Origin: an uncultured Clostridia bacterium
Lineage (GTDB): Bacteria > Bacillota > Clostridia > Oscillospirales > CAG-272
Reading direction: 5' to 3'
Assembly (NCBI GenBank): GCA_947627815.1
Contig: CANQXN010000029.1
Coordinates: 1-14,532 of the forward strand
DNA: 14,532 nucleotides
Made by a program: the position numbers and the translations under genes. Under the pieces are notes generated by a model. It worked only from the letters and a program-made list of their open reading frames with translations, had not been told where the DNA came from and ran no database searches. Shown piece by piece: positions 6,249 through 13,194 of the stretch; the first letter of the stretch is position 1; each line of letters starts with the position of its first letter.

Positions 6249-7147
6249 TGCGCCCTCCTTTCGTGATAGGCGATGGCAAAAGCAATGTCGTTTTGGATGG
6301 CCGCTTTCAGTGCCTCTTCCGATTCAAAAGTCTGTTCCGGGCGGGAAAAAGCGAGAAAAGCAATTTCCGCCTTTTTCCCGTATAACGATCCTACAGGGCA
6401 AAGTACATGGGTTTCCAGCGTCACACTCTGTCGGTGAAAGGTGGGATTGGAGCCGTAATTGGTGACGGCGGGCAATCGCTGTCCGTCGAGGAAAGCGGTA
6501 GTGACATAGACGCCGTGTTTCAGCGGTACGGCGCCCTCGGGCAGGGGCAGATTGATGGTGGGAGCCGAGAGCTTGCGTCCGACGGCAAATCCCTTGGTCA
6601 CCGTGCCGGAGATCGTATAAGGACGCCCCAGTAAAGAAGCCGCCTCGTCCGGGCGTCCTTCGGCGAGCAAGGCGCGGATCCGGCTGGAGGAAATGACAAC
6701 GCCGTTTTCCTTTTGCGGCGGCAGAATCAAGAGGCCGATGCCATAGGCTCGTGTCAGCGCGGACAGCGTATCGCAGTTCCCGGCGGCATTTTGTCCGAAG
6801 TGGAAATTGAATCCGGCATGTAAAAAAACCGCGCCCGCCGCCGCCAAACGCTCGATAAAAGCGGCGGGGGAAAGATCCCGCCAGAGGGCGAAGGGGGCTA
6901 ATAAAACCAAGGAGATGCCGGCGCTTTCCAAGAGCTTCATACGCTCATCCGGCGGTGTGATCCGTGGGGCGGGCAGGTCGGAAAAGGTGAAAACGGCCGG
7001 CACAAGGCCGTGCTGCCGCGCGGTTTGAACCGTTTGAGCAAGGAGAGCTTTGTGCGCCTTGTGGACGCCGTCAAAATTGCCCAGCGCGAGCGCGAGTTTC
7101 CCGCTGGCGGGAGGCGCCGACTGAGGGGTAAAGGGAAGAATGATCAT
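6245..7147 (-). CDS. ribF: Bifunctional riboflavin kinase / FMN adenylyltransferase (FAD synthetase)
   Basis: RibF phosphorylates riboflavin to FMN and adenylates FMN to FAD in the cytosol. The 300 residues cover both modules. The N-terminal nucleotidyltransferase has ALGNFDGVHKAH (21-32), HAGFNFHFGQNAAGNCDTL and SSSRIRALL. The C-terminal flavokinase has LLGRPYTISGTVTKGFAVGRKLSAPTINL, GVYVTTAFLDG, VTNYGSNPTF, LETH, LYGKKAEIAFL. Two changes stand out: the HxGH signature is His29-Lys-Ala31-His32 instead of HxGH, and the GFPTAN block reads SAPTIN, keeping the Thr and Asn. The ATG gives the usual N-terminal length, but no convincing Shine-Dalgarno lies before it; the preceding ~100 bases are GC-rich and foldable. 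Its stop overlaps the GTG of the PBP5-like gene, so the two form an operon. Confidence 0.95.
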   Translation of the reverse strand: MIILPFTPQSAPPASGKLALALGNFDGVHKAHKALLAQTVQTARQHGLVPAVFTFSDLPAPRITPPDERMKLLESAGISLVLLAPFALWRDLSPAAFIERLAAAGAVFLHAGFNFHFGQNAAGNCDTLSALTRAYGIGLLILPPQKENGVVISSSRIRALLAEGRPDEAASLLGRPYTISGTVTKGFAVGRKLSAPTINLPLPEGAVPLKHGVYVTTAFLDGQRLPAVTNYGSNPTFHRQSVTLETHVLCPVGSLYGKKAEIAFLAFSRPEQTFESEEALKAAIQNDIAFAIAYHERRAQ

Positions 7148-7248
7148 ATGGTTTTTGATTTTTTTGCGCGCGGGAATCGGCGCAAAACAGATACCCCGCC
7201 CGTGAAATGGCGTAAAACGCGCCTTCCGGACGGTGGCGGGGTGGAATG
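7148..7248 (-). other. GC-rich, hairpin-forming leader upstream of ribF
   Basis: The ~180 bases between ireB and ribF carry no gene. Nearest ribF, ACCCCGCC (7193-7200) can pair with GGCGGGGT (7235-7242), extended by CGT/ACG on the inner side. A second 8-bp hairpin pairs 7162-7169 with 7180-7187 (TTTTGCGC/GCGCAAAA) around a 10-base loop, 15 bases before the ATG. Neither hairpin is followed by a U-run on the ribF strand, so they are not ordinary terminators. I do not see the conserved FMN (RFN) riboswitch blocks. No clear Shine-Dalgarno precedes ribF, so a translational role is possible but unproven. Confidence 0.35.
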
Positions 7249-7277
7249 ATTATGTGGCTGCACGGTTTGTCCCCCAA
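7249..7277 (-). promoter_or_regulatory. Possible weak promoter for ribF
   Basis: On the minus strand TTGGGG (7272-7277), 17 bases, CATAAT (7249-7254). The -10 is good and the -35 poor. A start near 7242 would place the long GC-rich pairing exactly at the transcript's 5' end, which is the main reason to mention it. Read-through from ireB is the alternative. Confidence 0.3.
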
Positions 7278-7326
7278 AAACGAGGCGTTTTGGGCGGCAA
7301 ACGGTCATCGGTAAAACCGTTGTGGC

Positions 7327-7608
7327 TTATCCTCTGGTCAGGTAAAAATTGACAAGAGTATTGAGCAGTTCGTCTCGGTCGATTTTGCGGATCAGACTGC
7401 GGGCGTTTTTGTGGTTGGTGATATATGTGGGATCTTCCGAGAGAATGTAACCCACAAGCTGGCTGACCGGATTATAGCCTTTTTCGACCAAGGCATCGTA
7501 TACGGTCATGATGATGTGGCGGATCTCGATCTCCTTTTCGCTCTGTACGGTGAAAGTTATCGTTTGATCCCTTGAATCGAGGGTTGCGCCGTCTCTGTCC
7601 TGTGCCAT
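7327..7608 (-). CDS. ireB: IreB family regulatory phosphoprotein (UPF0297/DUF965)
   Basis: A small cytosolic protein of 93 residues matching the UPF0297/YrzL family along its length: TITFTVQSEKEIEIRHIIMTVYDALVEKGYNPVSQLVGYILSEDPTYITNHKNARSLIRKIDRDELLNTLV (positions ~17-87, quoted by its blocks TVYDALVEKGYNP, GYILSEDPTYI and NARSLIRKIDRDEL). In Enterococcus, IreB is phosphorylated by the PASTA kinase IreK and influences cephalosporin resistance; its N-terminal Thr residues are the targets there. Here several Thr/Ser lie at 9-22, but which are used is unknown. The ATG has GGAG 8 bases upstream, and a near-consensus promoter lies about 55 bases further up. In many Firmicutes ireB precedes ruvX and a DUF1292 gene; here neither follows and ribF comes next after 179 bases. 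Confidence 0.94.
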   Translation of the reverse strand: MAQDRDGATLDSRDQTITFTVQSEKEIEIRHIIMTVYDALVEKGYNPVSQLVGYILSEDPTYITNHKNARSLIRKIDRDELLNTLVNFYLTRG

Positions 7609-7661
7609 GAGAGTTACTCCTTTTTTCTGTACCGTAGGGACAAAGCCCCGTCCTTAATGCC

Positions 7662-7690
7662 ATTATACAATAAAAGTCGGTTGATTTCAA
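7662..7690 (-). promoter_or_regulatory. Near-consensus sigma-A promoter for ireB
   Basis: On the minus strand TTGAAA (7685-7690), 17 bases, TATAAT (7662-7667). The -10 is perfect. The start would be near 7655, giving a leader of about 45 bases. The next ~160 bases up to the YetF gene are AT-rich and hold a direct repeat TTTTTGCAG (7713-7721 and 7729-7737), but I see no convincing plus-strand promoter there. Confidence 0.82.
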
Positions 7691-7826
7691 GAGACAAATT
7701 ATATTTTTACATTTTTTGCAGATAATTATTTTTGCAGTCTCTGACGAAAGCCCGAAAATGATATCGGTCTTTCCGGGGGAAAAGAGAATAAAACCAATAA
7801 GATAATAACGAAACGGGGGAAATCCC

Positions 7827-8507
7827 ATGATTTATTGGAACGCATTGATCCGTTCGCTTGTCTCTTTGCTGGTTCTTTTTGTTTTTGCCAAACTGATCGG
7901 CAAGCGGCAGATCTCCGACATGAGTATGTTTGATTATATCAACGGGATCACCATAGGCTCCATTGCCGGAGAGATGGCTACCGGGGTAGAGCAGAATATG
8001 TGGGTCGGCATTATTGCCATGAGCGTGTATGGCTTGATCGCGCTGGCGGTGGATATCATCAACCGCAAATCCATTCGGGCGCGTCGCTTTTTCTCCGGCA
8101 CGCCTACCTTGCTTTTCCGGGAAGGAAAATTTATGAGAAAAAATTTTGCCAAGGCACAGATTTCGGTGTCGGAATTTGAAGAAATGTGCCGCATTGCCGG
8201 CTATTACGATCTTTCCGCCATACAGAGCGCGCAGCTGGAGTCCAGCGGCGGTATTTCGATTTTGCCGAAAAAGGATCGGCGGCAGGTGACATTGGCGGAT
8301 CTGAATCTCTCGGATCCCACCGCCGGCAGCGCGCCGGTGTCGGTGATTTACGATGGCAAAATCTTAGAACAGAACCTTGTCCATCTGGGCAAAAATGAAA
8401 GTTGGGTGATGAACCAATTGGCAGGTCAGAAGGTGGCGCTTGCCGATGTTTTTTTGGCCACGGTGAGCGGCGACGGACAGCTTTCGGCCTATCTTTGCGA
8501 TTCGTGA
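7827..8507 (+). CDS. YetF/DUF421 family membrane protein
   Basis: A 226-residue member of the YetF (DUF421) family, integral membrane proteins known from spore-forming Firmicutes. Three hydrophobic segments come first (~6-25, ~33-53, ~57-78), with the family signature SMFDYINGITIGSIAGEMA near residues 32-50. A soluble cytoplasmic domain follows: PTLLFREGKFMRKNFAKAQISVSEFEEMCR, then SAQLESSGGISILPKKDRRQVT. A second soluble stretch runs from about 170 to the end (SVIYDGKILEQNLVHLGKNESWVMNQL). Family members have been linked to spore germination and envelope functions, but no role is settled. The ATG has CGGGGGA 6-7 bases upstream. It stands alone: ireB diverges and the 110-residue gene converges only 19 bases after its stop, with no hairpin between. 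Confidence 0.9.
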   Translation: MIYWNALIRSLVSLLVLFVFAKLIGKRQISDMSMFDYINGITIGSIAGEMATGVEQNMWVGIIAMSVYGLIALAVDIINRKSIRARRFFSGTPTLLFREGKFMRKNFAKAQISVSEFEEMCRIAGYYDLSAIQSAQLESSGGISILPKKDRRQVTLADLNLSDPTAGSAPVSVIYDGKILEQNLVHLGKNESWVMNQLAGQKVALADVFLATVSGDGQLSAYLCDS

Positions 8508-8526
8508 GCGCCTCCCGTTCTGCCTT

Positions 8527-8859
8527 TTATTTGCGGTAATAGCTGTAGTAAGCAACGACAGAACGGATCTTGCCGCCGTTTTCAAGATCGGGCGCCGTGA
8601 GGATCACCCCATCCCCGCTCATCAGTTCGGAGGCGGAGAGTTCATCGATATTGGCGCGGAACACCACAATGCCGGAGGCAAACACCAAAAACTCTCCGTT
8701 TCTGATATTCAGACCACCCTCTCTGCCGATGATGACCTCTTCATTTTCGATCCGTTCGCCCACATATCGGATGTGTTTGCCATCCAATTTGGCCGCCATG
8801 GCGCGGCGAAAAGCGACGCTGTTTTCGTTTTTCGGTTTTCTTTTGAGAAATTTGAACAC
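8527..8859 (-). CDS. Conserved-looking small protein of unknown function
   Basis: A 110-residue soluble protein that I cannot place in a named family. A basic N-terminus (MFKFLKRKPKNEN) is followed by a beta-rich body with GKHIRYVGERI, EVIIGREGGLNIRNGEFLVFASGIVVFR and ELMSGDGVILTAPDLENGGKIRSVVAYYSYYRK. There is no signal peptide, membrane helix or Cys. The pattern (charged start, alternating hydrophobic strands, aromatic end) suggests a compact beta domain. The start is GTG 8857-8859 with GGGGG 7 bases upstream; an overlapping ATG at 8859-8861 reads a different frame and is rejected. A good promoter lies 15 bases further upstream. The gene diverges from typA and converges on the YetF gene. 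Its own promoter, ribosome site and regular codon use make it a real gene. Confidence 0.8.
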   Translation of the reverse strand: MFKFLKRKPKNENSVAFRRAMAAKLDGKHIRYVGERIENEEVIIGREGGLNIRNGEFLVFASGIVVFRANIDELSASELMSGDGVILTAPDLENGGKIRSVVAYYSYYRK

Positions 8860-8880
8860 ATGACCGCCCCCTTCTTTTTT

Positions 8881-8909
8881 AGTTTACCACAAATCTGAAC
8901 AAATTTCAA
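8881..8909 (-). promoter_or_regulatory. Promoter of the 110-residue protein gene
   Basis: On the minus strand TTGAAA (8904-8909), 17 bases, TAAACT (8881-8886), with TGG before the -10 (extended -10). The start near 8874 leaves only about 15 leader bases before the GTG. Confidence 0.7.
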
Positions 8910-8927
8910 CTTTTTCCAGAAAAGCCC

Positions 8928-8956
8928 TTTTATTTTTCCGAAAACTGTGGTAAAAT
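8928..8956 (+). promoter_or_regulatory. Promoter of typA
   Basis: TTTTAT (8928-8933), 17 bases, TAAAAT (8951-8956) preceded by TGG, an extended -10 that can offset the weak -35. It diverges from the promoter at 8881-8909. Confidence 0.55.
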
Positions 8957-8993
8957 GACAAAGTTAATTGGTTACAGATGGGAGTAATTCATT

Positions 8994-10817
8994 TTGATCA
9001 GAAACGACTTGAGAAACATTGCCATTATCGCTCATGTTGACCACGGCAAAACCACGCTGGTGGACGGTATGCTCCGTCAGGGCGGCGTTTTCCGCGACAA
9101 TCAAGCCACTCAGGTGCGGGTCATGGACTCCAATGACCTGGAACGCGAGCGGGGTATCACCATTCTGGCGAAAAATACCGCCATTCATTACAATAATACC
9201 AAGATCAATGTCATCGACACCCCTGGTCACGCCGATTTCGGCGGAGAAGTGGAACGCATTTTAAAAATGGTGAACGGCGTTCTGCTTTTGGTGGATGCCG
9301 CCGAAGGCCCTATGCCTCAGACGCGTTTTGTGCTACAGAAAGCGTTGGCGCTGAACCATCGGGTCATTGTCGTCATCAATAAGATTGATAAGCCCGACGC
9401 CCGCGTTAAAGAGGTTATGGATGAAGTGCTGGAGCTTCTCATGGATCTTGACGCCAATGACGAACAGCTCGACAGTCCCATGGTGTTCTGCTCCGGCAGA
9501 GCGGGTACTGCCTCGCTTTCTCCGGACGAGCCTGGCACCGACCTCCGTCCGCTTCTCGACACGATTTTATCTTACATTCCTGCGCCGGAAGGCGATGAAA
9601 CCGCACCTTTGCAGCTTTTGGTTTCTTCGATCGACTATAATGACTATGTCGGCCGCATCGGTATCGGTCGGGTGGAAAACGGCATAGTGAAAGTGGGCGG
9701 CGAAGTGGCGGTCTGCAACTATCACAATCCCGCGCTTTCCAAACGCACGCGTGTGGTATCGCTCTATCAGTTTGACGGGCTGAAACGGGTGCCTTGTGAA
9801 AGCGCCATGCCGGGCGACATTGTCTGTTTTTCCGGCGCTGAAGATATCAATATCGGCGACACCCTCTGCGCCGTGGACGCCATCGCGCCTCTGCCGTTTG
9901 TCAAAATCAGCGAGCCGACGCTCGAAATGACCTTTATGGTCAATACCAGCCCCTTTGCCGGCCGTGAAGGGAAGTATGTCACATCCCGTCAGATCCGCGA
10001 CAGGCTTTACAATGAACTTCTCAAGGATGTGTCTCTGCGCGTTTCCGATGGAGAAACCACCGACAGTTTCAAGGTCAGCGGACGGGGCGAAATGCACCTT
10101 TCCATTCTGATTGAAACGATGCGTCGGGAAGGATACGAACTTGCCGTTTCCGCCCCTCGCGTGATTTACAAGGAAATTGACAGTGTCAAATGTGAGCCAA
10201 TCGAGCATCTCTATATCGATGTGGCCGAAGAATTTACCGGCGCCGTGATCGAAAAACTCGGCAGCCGCCGGGCGGACCTTTTGAAAATGGAGCTGCACGG
10301 CAGCCGGATGCGGCTGGAGTATCTCATTCCTACCCGCTGTCTGTTCGGCTATCGCAGTAAATTCATGACCGATACGCGGGGCGAGGGCATCATCAATACC
10401 ACCTTCGAGTGTTACGCACCCTATAAAGGAGACATCGTTACCCGCTATACCGGGTCTTTGGTGGCCTCGGAAGACGGTATCACGACTTCTTATGGCTGCT
10501 ACAATTCCCAGGATCGCGGTATGCTCTTTGTCGGCGTGCAGACACCGGTCTATGAGGGTATGATCGTGGGCGAAAATCCCAAACAAGGGGATATCGCCAT
10601 CAATCCCTGCAAGGAAAAACACCTCACGGCCGTGCGTTCCACCGGCGCCGATGAAAAACTCATCCTTACGCCTCCTCGGATTATGGGGTTGGAAGAAGCC
10701 ATCGAATTTATTGCGCCGGACGAACTCATCGAAGTGACGCCGAAAAATATCCGTCTGCGCAAATCGATTCTGAACACCCAAAACCGCCTGAAAGCGCAGG
10801 CAAGACTGAAAGGATAA
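8994..10817 (+). CDS. typA: Ribosome-associated translational GTPase TypA/BipA
   Basis: TypA/BipA is an EF-G-like GTPase that acts on the ribosome and its assembly, notably under cold or stress. The 607 residues match the family's usual length. GTPase motifs are intact: G1 AHVDHGKTT (13-21), G2 RGITI (53-57), G3 DTPGH (75-79), G4 NKID (129-132). MDSNDLERERGITILAKNTAI and GGEVERIL are typical BipA. Further on come domain II (QLLVSSIDYNDYVGRIGIGRV), the EF-G-like domain (SGRGEMHLSILIETMRREGYEL) and the BipA-specific C-terminus (KEKHLTAVRSTGADEKL, then IEFIAPDELIEVTPKNIRLRK). The start is TTG 8994, with GGGAG 9 bases upstream; it gives the normal N-terminus (MIRNDLRNIAIIAHVD). It is monocistronic, with its own promoter and a strong terminator. 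Confidence 0.98.
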   Translation: MIRNDLRNIAIIAHVDHGKTTLVDGMLRQGGVFRDNQATQVRVMDSNDLERERGITILAKNTAIHYNNTKINVIDTPGHADFGGEVERILKMVNGVLLLVDAAEGPMPQTRFVLQKALALNHRVIVVINKIDKPDARVKEVMDEVLELLMDLDANDEQLDSPMVFCSGRAGTASLSPDEPGTDLRPLLDTILSYIPAPEGDETAPLQLLVSSIDYNDYVGRIGIGRVENGIVKVGGEVAVCNYHNPALSKRTRVVSLYQFDGLKRVPCESAMPGDIVCFSGAEDINIGDTLCAVDAIAPLPFVKISEPTLEMTFMVNTSPFAGREGKYVTSRQIRDRLYNELLKDVSLRVSDGETTDSFKVSGRGEMHLSILIETMRREGYELAVSAPRVIYKEIDSVKCEPIEHLYIDVAEEFTGAVIEKLGSRRADLLKMELHGSRMRLEYLIPTRCLFGYRSKFMTDTRGEGIINTTFECYAPYKGDIVTRYTGSLVASEDGITTSYGCYNSQDRGMLFVGVQTPVYEGMIVGENPKQGDIAINPCKEKHLTAVRSTGADEKLILTPPRIMGLEEAIEFIAPDELIEVTPKNIRLRKSILNTQNRLKAQARLKG

Positions 10818-10853
10818 AGAAAAATCCGCCTTTTTTCTGCAATTGACTATGAC

Positions 10854-10889
10854 AAACGGCCGGACTCTCATGAGAGTCCGGCCGTTTTT
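10854..10889. terminator. Perfect palindromic terminator between typA and comM
   Basis: AAACGGCCGGACTCTCA (10854-10870) is followed at once by its exact reverse complement (10871-10887). It folds as a 15-bp stem with a CATG loop, then TT on the plus strand. A convergent comM transcript meets the same hairpin, so it probably ends both. Confidence 0.87.
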
Positions 10890-10918
10890 GTGTTCGATGT
10901 ATTCAAAAATGAAAGACT

Positions 10919-12457
10919 TTACCAATACTTGCGGTCAAGACTGCGCAGCTGAATGGCTTCGGCAACATGTTCTGCGGCGATGTCCTGACTACCGGCAAGA
11001 TCGGCAATGGTGCGGGCGACCCGCAGAATGCGGTCGTGTCCTCTGGCGGAAAGTCCCATCGATTCAAAAGCCGCTTTCAGAAGGGCGGAGGCGTCGGCGT
11101 CAAGGACGCAGTATTTTCTCACTTCCGGCGCCGTCATGGCGCTGTTGGCATAGAGCGGCAGGCCGTCCGCTTCAAATCTTTGGCGTGCAAAGGCGCGGGC
11201 GCGGTTGACACGCTGACGGATGACTTCGGACTTTTCCGCCGGCGCGGTATTTGACATTTCCTCATAGGAGAGAGAGGGGACTTCAATCTGAATATCGATG
11301 CGGTCGAGCAAGGGGCCGCTGATTTTGGCCATGTATTTTTTGATGTCCCGGGGATTGCAGGTGCAGGCGCGGGTCGGGTGTCCGTAATAGCCGCATTTGC
11401 AAGGGTTCATGGCGCATACTAACATGAAATTGGAAGGGAAGCGAAAACGCCCCATGGCGCGGCTGATGGTGATGGCGCCGTCCTCCAGCGGTTGACGCAG
11501 CGTTTCTGTCACCGCTTTGGAAAATTCGGGCAGCTCATCCAAAAAGAGGACGCCATTGTGTGCCAGCGACACTTCGCCTGGCACCGGAATAGATCCGCCG
11601 CCCGAGAGCGCCGCCGCCGACATGGTGTGGTGCGGCGAACGGAAGGGGCGGGTGGTGATTAATGACTGACCGGCGGGCAGGGTGCCGGCTACCGAATGAA
11701 TCTGCGTGGTTTCGAGGGCTTCGGCAAAAGTCATCTCCGGCAAAATGGAGGGGATGCGTTTGGCAAGCATGGATTTGCCGGTGCCGGGCGGTCCGATCAG
11801 CAGAATGTTGTGACCGCCTGCGGCGGCAATCTCAATGGCGCGTTTGGCGCGTTCCTGCCCCTTGACATCGGCGAAATCGAGGCGGCTGTTGCCTTGCCGG
11901 ATCTGATGCATCAGCGCCTCTTTGTCAAAAACAGTCGGTTCGGCAGGCATTTCACCGTTGAGAATCGATACCAGCTCTTTGACTGTGCCGATGCCGAAAA
12001 CCGTCAGTCCCTCTACGGCAGAAGCCTCCGGCGCGTTGGCCAACGGGACATACACTTGGGTGATGCCCTCCCGCCTTGCGGCGATGCACATGGAAAGTAC
12101 GCCGCGGATAGGGCGCACTTCGCCCGATAAAGAGAGTTCTCCCAAAAAACATTTGTCCGAGACATCGCCTTTAATCACCCGACCGGCGGAAAGAATGCCC
12201 ACCAGCATGGCGAGATCAAAGGAAGAACCTGTCTTTTTGATATCGGCCGGCGCCAGGTTGATCACAATGGAGCCATACGGATAGGCAAGACCGGAGGAGA
12301 TCACGGCATTGTAGATTCGCTCGTTTGATTCCTTGACGGAGTTGTCGGGCAGCCCCACCACTTCGTAACGGGGCAGTTTATCTGTAAAATTGGTTTCAAT
12401 GGTGACGGCAAATCCGTCCACGCCAAAACAGGCGGCGGCGTAGGTTTTGGTCAGCAT
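10919..12457 (-). CDS. ComM/YifB family Mg-chelatase-like AAA+ ATPase
   Basis: A 512-residue ComM/YifB protein. In naturally competent proteobacteria ComM is a helicase driving branch migration in recombination; in Clostridia the role is assumed similar but not shown. The N-terminal Lon-protease-S5-like domain spans ~1-170 (GFAVTIETNFTDKLPRYEVVGLPD, then GSSFDLAMLVGILSA). The AAA+ domain follows, with Walker A IGPPGTGKS (221-229) and Walker B GVLFLDEL (302-309). A Cys cluster (Cys348, 353, 355, 365, 367 in CAMNPCKCGYYGHPTRACTCNP region) is typical of the family. The C-terminal lid (ARGHDRILRVARTIADLAGS) is complete. The ATG has GAGGA 6 bases upstream. It lies 59 bases after the flavin reductase-like gene, with no clear terminator or promoter between, so the two may be co-transcribed. 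Confidence 0.95.
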   Translation of the reverse strand: MLTKTYAAACFGVDGFAVTIETNFTDKLPRYEVVGLPDNSVKESNERIYNAVISSGLAYPYGSIVINLAPADIKKTGSSFDLAMLVGILSAGRVIKGDVSDKCFLGELSLSGEVRPIRGVLSMCIAARREGITQVYVPLANAPEASAVEGLTVFGIGTVKELVSILNGEMPAEPTVFDKEALMHQIRQGNSRLDFADVKGQERAKRAIEIAAAGGHNILLIGPPGTGKSMLAKRIPSILPEMTFAEALETTQIHSVAGTLPAGQSLITTRPFRSPHHTMSAAALSGGGSIPVPGEVSLAHNGVLFLDELPEFSKAVTETLRQPLEDGAITISRAMGRFRFPSNFMLVCAMNPCKCGYYGHPTRACTCNPRDIKKYMAKISGPLLDRIDIQIEVPSLSYEEMSNTAPAEKSEVIRQRVNRARAFARQRFEADGLPLYANSAMTAPEVRKYCVLDADASALLKAAFESMGLSARGHDRILRVARTIADLAGSQDIAAEHVAEAIQLRSLDRKYW

Positions 12458-12516
12458 GATGATTCCTCGTTTTTTGACAATGTTTTTCTGTTTCCTTCAG
12501 GCAAACGCTGTGCGGC

Positions 12517-13083
12517 TCATTGTTTTTTTAACTTCTGTCCGTCGGAAAAAGCGTTGCCCACTTTTTCTCCCAGCGCAAGATAAGCATGATGAAAAGGATC
12601 ATAACAAATGGGTGCCATTTTGGCAACATCTGCCGTTCCGTCAGGGGCGAGTGCGGATTCTTCGATGCTGACATTGACAATTTCTCCGACCAGATGCCCG
12701 CTTTCAGGATCATAACTTTTCAGACGGCATTCTACAGCCATGGGCAATTCGTTGATGAGGGGCGCGTTGACAAAGTCGCTTTTGGTCACAGACAGACCCG
12801 CGATCTTCAGCTTATCCGGCACATCGTTGCCTGAAGTAATACCGAGATAATCACAGGCAACCACATGGGCGACATCTCCCATACTTACCGTAAAAGCGCC
12901 GGTGGCCAGCAGGTTTTTGACGGTTTTGTGTTCGGCGCTGAGACAGAGGCCGATTTCATTGGTGTCATTGATACCGCCCCACGCGGCATTCATGGCGTCG
13001 GGATGACCGTTTTCATCATAAGTAGCAATGATAAAGACAGGCTCGGGATAAACCGCAGATTTCGGTCCGAAATTTTTTCGCAT
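12517..13083 (-). CDS. Flavin reductase-like (FMN-binding split barrel) protein
   Basis: A 188-residue cytosolic protein of the flavin reductase/flavoredoxin family, which binds FMN in a split beta-barrel and shuttles electrons. Seen: VYPEPVFIIATYDENGHPDAMNAAWGG near residues 11-37, the family's FMN-binding N-terminus; GLCLSAEHKTVKNLL; FTVSMGDVAHVVACDYLGITSGNDVPDK; and the closing ICYDPFHHAYLALGEKVGNAFSDGQ. The electron partner is unknown. Start choice: GGGAGG (13089-13094) is 5 bases before ATG 13083, and homology begins there. The frame can be read upstream to 13167, but those 28 residues are encoded by the pfkA terminator. It follows pfkA on the same strand with that terminator between. 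comM is 59 bases downstream. Confidence 0.92.
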   Translation of the reverse strand: MRKNFGPKSAVYPEPVFIIATYDENGHPDAMNAAWGGINDTNEIGLCLSAEHKTVKNLLATGAFTVSMGDVAHVVACDYLGITSGNDVPDKLKIAGLSVTKSDFVNAPLINELPMAVECRLKSYDPESGHLVGEIVNVSIEESALAPDGTADVAKMAPICYDPFHHAYLALGEKVGNAFSDGQKLKKQ

Positions 13084-13088
13084 AAAAA

Positions 13089-13094
13089 CCTCCC
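13089..13094 (-). promoter_or_regulatory. Ribosome binding site fixing the flavin reductase start
   Basis: GGGAGG on the minus strand, 5 bases before ATG 13083. It supports the short form over the extended frame starting at 13167. Confidence 0.8.
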
Positions 13095-13126
13095 TAATGG
13101 TTAAAAAAGTTCTTTTAAATGAGCGG

Positions 13127-13164
13127 AAGAAAAAGCGGCAATGGAAGGAGCCATTACCGCTTTT
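13127..13164 (-). terminator. Rho-independent terminator of pfkA
   Basis: Stem AAAAGCGG (13131-13138) and AATGG (13140-13144) pair with CCATT (13151-13155) and CCGCTTTT (13157-13164), with one C/A mismatch and a 6-base loop. On the minus strand the stem ends in TTTTTCTT. It lies about 30 bases past the pfkA stop. Confidence 0.87.
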
Positions 13165-13194
13165 CACTGATTATGGCTTTAATGGCCCAATCAC

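Noticed and set aside
7148..7326. FMN riboswitch before ribF
   Set aside because: I do not see the conserved RFN blocks, only unrelated GC-rich hairpins.
8859..8909. Alternative ATG frame at the start of the 110-residue gene (66-residue frame)
   Set aside because: It overlaps the promoter and its product is out of frame with the longer, better supported protein.
9567..10925. 452-residue open frame antisense to typA
   Set aside because: It mirrors the strongly conserved typA gene, has no ribosome site or family motifs, and its product looks like reverse-frame sequence.
13084..13167. N-terminal extension of the flavin reductase
   Set aside because: The bases encode the pfkA terminator; the strong ribosome site and family homology start at 13083.
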